A stretch of DNA of 64,000 bases, taken from Rhodanobacter denitrificans (GTDB taxonomy: Bacteria; Pseudomonadota; Gammaproteobacteria; Xanthomonadales; Rhodanobacteraceae). This document shows, piece after piece, positions 58,111 to 64,000 of this stretch. The stretch's first letter is position 1. The number at the start of each line of letters is the position of its first letter. The stretch covers positions 141,418 through 205,417 of the forward strand of contig JAFIHF010000041.1 in assembly GCA_017848855.1 (NCBI GenBank). Reading direction: 5' to 3'. The notes under the pieces are model-generated. The model saw only the letters and a list, made by a program, of their open reading frames with translations, ran no database searches and was not told the origin of the DNA. The position numbers were made by a program, and so were the translations under genes.

Positions 58111-58620
58111 TCAGTGAATCCCCACACCCAACCCCACACCGAAGCTGACGTTCGGGTGCCCGCTGCGCATCTCGTCGGCCGTCCACACGTGCGACTGCGC
58201 GATCTTCACCAGCGGGAACACGTAGGCGGCCTCGCCGACCTTGCCGGCGCGGCTGCCGGCGAGCTGGCCGTCGATGGTGATCGGGGCACCGTCCGGGTAG
58301 TTCATCGGCTCGGCGTAGCCGGGCACGAGGGCGATGAAGCGGCCGCTGCCGGCGGCGCCGAATTTCGGGCGCTGCGAGGAGTCCAGCGGGTAGGCGAGGA
58401 TCTCGATCTCGCTGTGGTCGGCGAGGTTGTTCACGGCCACCACGCGGCCGCCCCAGATCACCTGGCCGCCGGCGTATTGCTCGGGCGTTTGCGCCACCTG
58501 CGCGGGCGTGGCGGCGAGGGTGCCGGGCGCGGCCTTGTAGATCGGTGCGGGCGCGCAGGCGACGAGGCCCAGCAGCAGGGCGGGCAGGGCGAGGCGGGCG
58601 GTGAGGGCGGCGAGGCGCAT
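58111..58620 (-). CDS. Slp-family outer-membrane lipoprotein
   Basis: A 169-residue lipoprotein: signal peptide with lipobox LVAC (Cys22), then the Slp domain (GGQVIWGGRVVAVNNLADHS, EIEILAYPLDSSQRPKF, GRFIALVPGYAEPMNYPDG, DGQLAGSRAGKVGEAAYVFP). Slp proteins are outer-membrane lipoproteins induced in starvation and stationary phase in E. coli; exact role unclear. The gap 57955-58110 to the previous gene holds no recognised feature. Confidence 0.88.
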   Translation of the reverse strand: MRLAALTARLALPALLLGLVACAPAPIYKAAPGTLAATPAQVAQTPEQYAGGQVIWGGRVVAVNNLADHSEIEILAYPLDSSQRPKFGAAGSGRFIALVPGYAEPMNYPDGAPITIDGQLAGSRAGKVGEAAYVFPLVKIAQSHVWTADEMRSGHPNVSFGVGLGVGIH

Positions 58621-58669
58621 GGTGGACTCCGGGGCGTAGGGCCGAGGTTTGTCGGAGGCTACCTCAATT

Positions 58670-58779
58670 CCGTTCGTCCTGAGCGTAGCGCCGCAGGCGC
58701 AGAGTCGAAGGCGCGTTATTGCCGGGCCAGTGTGTTTCGACTCCGCGGAACTTTGTTCCGCTACGCTCAACACGAACGG
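58670..58779. repeat. Inverted repeat element (CCGTTCGTCCTGAGCGTAGCG family)
   Basis: Terminal arms 58670-58690 and 58759-58779 are imperfect reverse complements, with inner AGTCGAAG / TTCGACT segments also inverted. A miniature dispersed element between rlmJ and the slp-like gene. Confidence 0.75.
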
Positions 58780-58818
58780 GGTTGGCGTTCAACCCGAACG
58801 GACGTCGTCGATGCTGCG

Positions 58819-59748
58819 TCAGCGGCGGCGCGTGCCGGGCGGTAGCCGCGCGGGCTTCGCGGATTTCGCCGGCACGGCGGCGGCTTCGGTGGCCAGCCAG
58901 TCCAGGGTCCATTGCGCGGGCTGTTCCTGGCCGAGCAGGCGGGCCAACGCGCGCAGCGGTTCGCGCAGGGTTTCGTCGAGCTGCCACGGCGCATTGACGA
59001 TCGCCATGCCGGAGCCGTTCAAGCGCAGCGGCGAGTCGTCGCCGTGCACCAGCAGTTCCGCGCGCAGCACGCGCTTGGCGCCGCAGTGCGCGAGCCAGCG
59101 CAGGAAGGGCTGCACCTGGCTGCGCCGCTTGATCGGATACCACACCGCGTAGATGCCGGTGGGCCAGCGCTGCAGCGCCTCCTTCAAGGCCTGCTCGATC
59201 AGCCGGTACTCCGCCTCCTGCGCCTCGTAGGGCGGGTCGATCAGCACCAAGCCGCGCTTTTCCCTTGGCGGCAGCAGCGCCTTCAGCGCCTCGTAGCCGT
59301 TGCGCCCGTGCACGTGCATGCGCGTGTCGCGGCGGAACAGTTCGCGCAGGCGCGCGGCTTCCTCCGGATGCAGTTCGCACAGCTGCGCGCTGTCGGTGTC
59401 GCGCATCGCCTGCGCGGCCTGCAGCGGCGAGCCGGGGTAGAGCTTCAGGCCGTGCTCGTTGCCGGGCAGGGCGAGGATGGAATCCAGCCAGCGGCGCAGC
59501 AACGGCGGCAGGGTTTCGCCGCCGCCGTGGCCGAGGTCGGGGAACATCAGCCGCGCGATGCCGTCCTTGTACTCGCCGGTCTTGCCGGCCTCCATGCCGT
59601 CCAGCGCGTAGCAGCCGCTGCCGGCGTGGGTGTCGACCACGCAGAACGGCGCGGGCTTGTGCTTGAGCGCCTCGATCAAGGCCAGCAGCACCGCGTGCTT
59701 GAGCACGTCGGCGAAGTTGCCCGCATGGTAGGCGTGGCGGTAGTTCAT
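58819..59748 (-). CDS. rlmJ: 23S rRNA (adenine2030-N6)-methyltransferase RlmJ
   Basis: A 309-residue enzyme of the RlmJ family, methylating A2030 of 23S rRNA with SAM. It starts with the hallmark MNYRHAYHAGNFADVLKH; SAM motif VVDTHAGSGCYAL near 41-53; catalytic motif LVLIDPPYEAQEAEY (DPPY) near 170-184; C-terminal GSGMAIVNAPWQLDE. A basic Pro/Ala tail of about 25 residues extends beyond the usual end, which may help RNA binding. Monocistronic and divergent from the copper operon. Confidence 0.93.
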   Translation of the reverse strand: MNYRHAYHAGNFADVLKHAVLLALIEALKHKPAPFCVVDTHAGSGCYALDGMEAGKTGEYKDGIARLMFPDLGHGGGETLPPLLRRWLDSILALPGNEHGLKLYPGSPLQAAQAMRDTDSAQLCELHPEEAARLRELFRRDTRMHVHGRNGYEALKALLPPREKRGLVLIDPPYEAQEAEYRLIEQALKEALQRWPTGIYAVWYPIKRRSQVQPFLRWLAHCGAKRVLRAELLVHGDDSPLRLNGSGMAIVNAPWQLDETLREPLRALARLLGQEQPAQWTLDWLATEAAAVPAKSAKPARLPPGTRRR

Positions 59749-59858
59749 GGCGGCAGCCGCGGAAAGGGCGCCCAAGTATAGGCGGCGGGCGGCGTGCGGG
59801 CCGCATGCAGCCTGCTCCGGGGTTGAGCGGCGCCGCGCCGCGTGGCTATGCTCGCGGC

Positions 59859-60212
59859 ATGCATCACTCCGTCCTCCGTCACCTGCGCCGCTGCCGCCTG
59901 CTGTTCGGGCTGGCGCTGTGCGCGTGGCTTGCGCTGGCCGGCGCGGCCTTCGCGCAATCATCAGTGTGCTGCGCGGAGATGGCCGACATGGCGGGCGCGA
60001 CGACGGCCCACCACGGCAGCGCACCGGCGCCGCTGCACGCGGACTGCGTGCCGGCCGACTGCGCCTGCGCGCATACCACCGCGGCGGCGCTGCCCGAACT
60101 GGCACTGCCGGCCGGGCCGCTGCGCTTTGCCGTCGAAGCCTGGCCGAACGGACCGCTCGCGGCGCCCGAGCTTCCCCACGCGCCACCCTTGCGACCGCCG
60201 TTGGCCTGCTGA
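59859..60212 (+). CDS. Small exported Cys/His-rich protein heading the copper operon
   Basis: A 117-residue protein with a signal peptide (cleavage after AFA near residue 34) and a short mature part with possible metal ligands: SSVCCAEMADMAG, then ADCVPADCACAHTTAAAL. It resembles DUF2946-type or CopL-like leader proteins seen ahead of copA in Xanthomonas relatives, where the upstream ORF is needed for copper-induced expression. That parallel is from context. The ATG at 59859 is chosen by the signal peptide. It precedes copA by 107 bases containing a dispersed repeat. Confidence 0.6.
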   Translation: MHHSVLRHLRRCRLLFGLALCAWLALAGAAFAQSSVCCAEMADMAGATTAHHGSAPAPLHADCVPADCACAHTTAAALPELALPAGPLRFAVEAWPNGPLAAPELPHAPPLRPPLAC

Positions 60213-60219
60213 CCTACCG

Positions 60220-60265
60220 TAGGAGCGCACCCCCGGATCAAGTCCAGGGCAGGCTCTGTGCGCGA
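60220..60265. repeat. TAGGAGCGCACCCC-type dispersed repeat before copA
   Basis: Second copy of the element at 40891-40938. It lies in the 5' region of copA, so it may influence operon mRNA structure. Confidence 0.75.
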
Positions 60266-60319
60266 TGCCCTTGCGCCATTGCGCCGCGGGCATGACGTGT
60301 TTTCGCATCGGAGTGAGAA

Positions 60320-62041
60320 ATGAACACGCAGGATTTGCGCGACGTATTGCTGTCGCGCCGACGTTTCGTGCAAGGCCTGATGCTGGGCGGCGTGGCTGCC
60401 GGGCTGGGGCTGCGCGCGGGCAGCGCCTTGGCGCAGGCGGCAAGCGCCGCGCCGCGCGAATTGCGCGGCACCGAATTCGATCTGTCCATCGGCGAACTGC
60501 CGGTGGACTTCACCGGCCGCAAGCGCATCGCCACCGTGGTGAACGGCCAATTGCCCGCGCCGCTGCTGCGCTGGCGCCAGGGCGACACGGTGACGCTGCG
60601 CGTGACGAACCGCCTGCGCACGCAAGGCTCGATCCACTGGCACGGCATCCTGCTGCCGTTCGGCATGGACGGCGTGCCGGGCATCAGCTTCCCCGGCATC
60701 GCGCCGGGCGAAACGTTCACCTACCGCTTCCCGGTGCGCCAGAGCGGCACCTACTGGTACCACAGCCATTCCGGCTACCAGGAGCAGACCGGCCTGTACG
60801 GCCCCATCGTGATCGAGCCGGCCGGCGGCGAACGTTTCCCCGCCGAGCGCGAGCACGTGGTGATGCTCAGCGACTGGACCGACGAGGATCCGGCGGCGAT
60901 TTACGCGCACCTCAAGAAGCAGGCCGATTACTACAACTACGCCGAGCCCACCGTGCCGGATTTCCTGCGCGACGTGCGCGCGCAGGGCCTGCATCGGGCA
61001 TTGGCCGAGCGGCGCATGTGGAACCGCATGCGCATGAGCCCCGGCGATCTCGCCGACGTGGGCGGCAGCACGTACACCTACCTGATGAACGGCACCGCGC
61101 CGCTCGGCAACTGGACCGGCTTGTTCAAGCGCGGCGAGAAGGTGCGGCTGCGTTTCATCAACGGCTCGGCGATGACGATCTTCGACGTGCGCATTCCCGG
61201 CCTGAAGATGACCGTGGTGGCCGCCGACGGCCAGGACGTGGAGCCGGTGACGGTGGACGAGTTCCGCATCGCCGTGGCGGAAACCTGCGACGTGATCGTG
61301 GAGCCCGCCGACGACCGCGCCTGGACGATCTTCGCCCAGGCCATCGACCGCAGCGGCTACGCGCGCGGCACGCTGGCGCCGCACGCGGGCATGGTGGCGG
61401 ACGTGCCGGCGATGGATGCGCGGGTGCCGTTGAGCATGGCCGACATGATGGGGGCGATGGATGACTCCACCCATGCCGGCATGGATCACGGGGGCATGGC
61501 GATGGGTGCCGTTGCGCCGGAGGCGAACCACGCCCGCACCGAATACCGCAACCCCGGCGTGGACATGCGCGTGGACATGCCGCGCACGAATCTCGACGAT
61601 CCGGGCGTCGGCCTGCGCGACAACGGCCGCCGCGTACTCACCTACGCCGACCTGCACACGATTGGCGGTTCCATCGACCCGCGCAAGCCGGGCCGCGAGA
61701 TCGAGCTGCACTTGACCGGCAACATGCACCGCTACGCGTGGTCGTTCGACGGCGTGAAGTTCTCCGATGCGAAGCCCGTACGTTTCCGTGCCGGCGAGCG
61801 GCTGCGGCTGGTGCTGGTCAACGACACCATGATGAACCACCCGATCCACCTGCACGGCATGTGGAGCGAGCTGGAAGGCCCCGGCGGCGCGTTCCAGGTG
61901 CGCAAGCACACCGTCAACGTGCAGCCCGCGCAGCGCATCGCCTGTGGCGTCACCGCCGACGCGCTGGGCCGTTGGGCCTTTCACTGCCACATGCTCTACC
62001 ACATGGAAGGCGGGATGATGCGCGAGGTGGTGGTGGCATGA
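60320..62041 (+). CDS. copA: Copper-resistance multicopper oxidase
   Basis: A 573-residue periplasmic CopA/PcoA-type oxidase exported by Tat (SRRRFVQG at 12-19). Copper-ligand motifs: HWHG at 106-109, WYHSHSG at 146-152, HPIHLHGMW near 513-521, and FHCHMLYHMEGGM near the end, which gives the type 1/2/3 set. A Met/His-rich stretch near 373-396 (MADMMGAMDD, HAGMDHGGMAMG) is a typical Cu(I)-binding loop. It oxidises Cu(I) to the less toxic Cu(II) in the periplasm. Its stop overlaps the copB start (ATGA). Confidence 0.95.
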   Translation: MNTQDLRDVLLSRRRFVQGLMLGGVAAGLGLRAGSALAQAASAAPRELRGTEFDLSIGELPVDFTGRKRIATVVNGQLPAPLLRWRQGDTVTLRVTNRLRTQGSIHWHGILLPFGMDGVPGISFPGIAPGETFTYRFPVRQSGTYWYHSHSGYQEQTGLYGPIVIEPAGGERFPAEREHVVMLSDWTDEDPAAIYAHLKKQADYYNYAEPTVPDFLRDVRAQGLHRALAERRMWNRMRMSPGDLADVGGSTYTYLMNGTAPLGNWTGLFKRGEKVRLRFINGSAMTIFDVRIPGLKMTVVAADGQDVEPVTVDEFRIAVAETCDVIVEPADDRAWTIFAQAIDRSGYARGTLAPHAGMVADVPAMDARVPLSMADMMGAMDDSTHAGMDHGGMAMGAVAPEANHARTEYRNPGVDMRVDMPRTNLDDPGVGLRDNGRRVLTYADLHTIGGSIDPRKPGREIELHLTGNMHRYAWSFDGVKFSDAKPVRFRAGERLRLVLVNDTMMNHPIHLHGMWSELEGPGGAFQVRKHTVNVQPAQRIACGVTADALGRWAFHCHMLYHMEGGMMREVVVA

Positions 62042-63204
62042 ATGCGATCATCCGCAAGACGCTCGCCTGCCTCGCGTGCTCGCTGCCGCTGGCCGCGTTC
62101 GCGCAGACCGCGCCGGCCCCGGCGGGCAGTACCGGCATGGACATGATGGACATGCCCGGCATGACGCATACGCATGCGGGGCACGCCAGGCCCGCGAAAG
62201 CCAAGCCGAAACCGGCAAAGCACGGCAAGCACGGCGTAACGCAGCACGCCCACATGCCGGTGCAACCCGCCGAGCCGATGCCGATGGTCATGCCGGGCAT
62301 GGAGCACGCGATGCCGGCAACGCCGCCCACCGCCCACGCCGGCGAGACCATGCCGGGGATGGCCATGCCGGGGATGGCCATGCCGCCGCATGCGGCAATG
62401 GATCACGATCACGCGCACGACATGCATGACACGCAAGGCATGCACGACACGGGCAACGCACACGACATGCACGCCATGCGCATGCAGGGCGGCGCGGCGC
62501 CGCCGGATGCGCGCGGCGCCGATTACTCCGACGGCATCGGCTACGGCGACATGGCCGGCATGGACATGCTGGACGCCGCGCCGCTGGGCATGCTGCGCCT
62601 CGACCGGCTCGAAGCCTTCCACGGCCTGCACGGCAACGGCCAGGCGTGGGAGCTCAACGGCTGGTACGGCACCGACAGCGACAAGCTGTGGCTGCGCAGC
62701 GAGAGCGAACGCGAAGGCGGGCACCTCGGCGGCGCCGACGTCGAGGCGCTGTGGAGCCATGCCGTGGCGCCGTACTGGGATGCGCAACTCGGCGCGCGCC
62801 ACGACTTCGGCGCCGGTCCGTCGCGGCAGTGGCTGGCCTTCGGCGTGCAGGGCCTGGCGCCGTACTGGTTCGAGCTGACGGCCACCGCCTATGCCGGCCC
62901 ATCCGGCCGCACGGCGGCGCGCCTGCGTGCCGCATACGAGCTGTTGTTCACCCAGCGGCTGATCCTGCAGCCGGAGCTGGAAGTGAACCTCTACGGCAAG
63001 GCCGATCCGGCCCGCCGCATCGGCAGTGGGCTATCCGACGCGACGCTCGGCTTGCGCCTGCGCTACGAATTCCGGCGACAATTCGCACCGTACCTCGGCG
63101 TGGCGTGGACGCGCCGATTCGGCGGCACGGCGGACTTCGCCCGCGAGGCACACCAACCCGTCTTCGACCGGCAAATCGTCGCCGGCCTGCGCATCTGGTT
63201 CTGA
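62038..63204 (+). CDS. copB: Copper-resistance outer-membrane protein
   Basis: A 388-residue protein: signal peptide (cleavage after AFA near residue 22), an N-terminal about 150-residue region very rich in Met and His (MDMMDMPGMTHTHAGH, MPGMAMPGMAMPPHAAMDHD) that would bind copper, then the CopB beta-barrel domain (YSDGIGYGDMAGMDMLDAAP, RLEAFHGLHGNGQAWELNGW, LRYEFRRQFAPYLGVAWTRR) ending IWF with a C-terminal Phe. It acts with CopA in periplasmic copper sequestration or export. Confidence 0.94.
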   Translation: MNAIIRKTLACLACSLPLAAFAQTAPAPAGSTGMDMMDMPGMTHTHAGHARPAKAKPKPAKHGKHGVTQHAHMPVQPAEPMPMVMPGMEHAMPATPPTAHAGETMPGMAMPGMAMPPHAAMDHDHAHDMHDTQGMHDTGNAHDMHAMRMQGGAAPPDARGADYSDGIGYGDMAGMDMLDAAPLGMLRLDRLEAFHGLHGNGQAWELNGWYGTDSDKLWLRSESEREGGHLGGADVEALWSHAVAPYWDAQLGARHDFGAGPSRQWLAFGVQGLAPYWFELTATAYAGPSGRTAARLRAAYELLFTQRLILQPELEVNLYGKADPARRIGSGLSDATLGLRLRYEFRRQFAPYLGVAWTRRFGGTADFAREAHQPVFDRQIVAGLRIWF

Positions 63205-63214
63205 GGATTCGCCC

Positions 63215-63820
63215 ATGAGCAAGACCGTCGAACGCATCGTCACCGTGCTCGTGGTGCTGCTGGTGCTGGCCGTCGGCGCTTTCGCCTTCGCCTGGTCGGG
63301 GCTGTACGACATCGGCGCCGACGCGCCGCACTGGAAGCCCACCTACGCGCTCCTGCAGACCCTGCGCGAGCGTTCCATCCACACCCGCGCCGAAAAGCTC
63401 GTGGCGCCGAACCTCGACGACCCGCAGTTGATCCTCAAGGGGGCGGGCCAGTACGCGGCGATGTGCACCGGCTGCCACCTCGCGCCGGGCATGCGCGATT
63501 CGGAGATCCGCCCCGGCCTGTACCCGCAGCCGCCGAATCTGTCGCGGACGCACGTCGATCCGCGCGCGGCGTTCTGGGTCATCAAGCACGGCGTCAAGAT
63601 GAGCGCGATGCCGGCCTGGGGCACGAGCCACGACGACGCCACGATCTGGAGCATGGTGGCCTTCCTGCAGAAGCTGCCCGGCATGGCGCCGGCCGAATAC
63701 AAGGCGATCGTGGCCAAGGCGCCGCCGGACGAGGACATGGACGACGGGCACGCGGACGGCGGCATGGGCGACATGCCCGCACCTGCAGCGAGTCCCGCGA
63801 CGGCGTCGAGCGCGCGATAA
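63215..63820 (+). CDS. Membrane-anchored c-type cytochrome of the copper operon
   Basis: A 201-residue cytochrome c. One membrane helix (residues 8-28) anchors it facing the periplasm. Heme attachment is CTGCH at 84-88 and the likely Met ligand is in SAMPAWG (Met132). An acidic His/Asp/Met tail (DEDMDDGHADGGMGDMP) may bind copper. It starts 10 bases after copB, so it is co-transcribed. It could pass electrons from CopA-driven Cu(I) oxidation towards the respiratory chain; that is inference from position. Frequently found behind copB in related genomes, from memory. Confidence 0.87.
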   Translation: MSKTVERIVTVLVVLLVLAVGAFAFAWSGLYDIGADAPHWKPTYALLQTLRERSIHTRAEKLVAPNLDDPQLILKGAGQYAAMCTGCHLAPGMRDSEIRPGLYPQPPNLSRTHVDPRAAFWVIKHGVKMSAMPAWGTSHDDATIWSMVAFLQKLPGMAPAEYKAIVAKAPPDEDMDDGHADGGMGDMPAPAASPATASSAR

Positions 63821-64000
63821 GACAAACCGAGGCCGGGGTGCTCTTCCCGCAGTTGAACGCTAGGGATCGCCTGATCAATCGCCGCCCAGCAGCCTCTGCA
63901 CGCGACTGAGTCCGGCCCACCTCAAAACGCACGCTTTTCTTCGTCAAACACGTCGCTTTTCGCGCCGCAGTGGCCCCGCCGGGCCGCTGCGGACGCAGCA
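63821..64000. other. Right edge, no feature recognised
   Basis: 180 bases after the cytochrome gene with no supported gene, terminator or repeat. Confidence 0.4.

Overview
This window reads as chromosomal DNA of a high-GC gammaproteobacterium, most likely Rhodanobacteraceae/Xanthomonadaceae (Dyella, Rhodanobacter or Luteibacter relatives). The evidence is a xanthomonadin/aryl-polyene-type biosynthesis block, a B12-dependent methionine synthase split into two genes, a 1641-residue NAD-glutamate dehydrogenase, a fused alpha/beta 2-oxoacid dehydrogenase E1, and a heavy load of dispersed palindromic repeats. The placement is inferred from gene content; no 16S rRNA gene is present.

Layout. 1-6.3 kb: minus-strand aryl-polyene genes (LolA-like carrier, MMPL exporter, membrane protein, fused double dehydratase, ketoreductase), interrupted by a CsgG-like lipoprotein gene that has its own terminator. 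6.4-7.5 kb: leucine-type amino-acid dehydrogenase. 7.67-7.92 kb: a run of seven consecutive hairpins. 7.9-11.2 kb: an autotransporter whose passenger looks like a two-lobed pepsin-type aspartic protease. 11.4-12.9 kb: a small HigBA-type toxin-antitoxin island between tRNA-Val(CAC) and a 21-bp duplicate of the tRNA 3' end. 12.9-18.2 kb: a lipid-A-related N-domain protein, then the methionine operon (ArsR-methyltransferase regulator, metH part 1, metH part 2). 18.4-24.1 kb: acyl-CoA dehydrogenase and an RND efflux pair. 24.5-31.4 kb: glutamate dehydrogenase, NAD kinase, 5'-nucleotidase. 31.5-32.15 kb: a HicAB module followed by a 69-bp copy of the nucleotidase gene end. 32-41.3 kb: aldo/keto reductase, DMT transporter, glutaryl-CoA-dehydrogenase-like protein, nucleotidyltransferase-like protein, fused E1, DUF924, M61 peptidase, EF-hand protein.

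41.4-50.8 kb: a regulator/membrane protein pair, a frameshifted reductase pseudogene, a DGPF protein, an ABC-2 transporter, DUF3014 protein, ThpR, an exported methyltransferase, SelO, CcdAB, and a SatP-like acetate transporter. 50.8-52.0 kb: protein-free, packed with inverted repeats. 52.0-55.9 kb: mfd, carrying an in-frame array of a 153-bp unit. 56-59.7 kb: GNAT, TrmO, UPF0158, Slp and RlmJ. 59.9-63.8 kb: a copper-resistance operon (Cys-rich secreted protein, CopA, CopB, cytochrome c).

Two themes stand out. First, palindromic dispersed repeats have entered coding genes (mfd, metH) without breaking the frame. Second, three unrelated type II toxin-antitoxin modules lie within 38 kb, two of them with direct sequence signs of how they arrived. 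The autotransporter with a pepsin-like passenger is the strongest candidate for an undescribed function.
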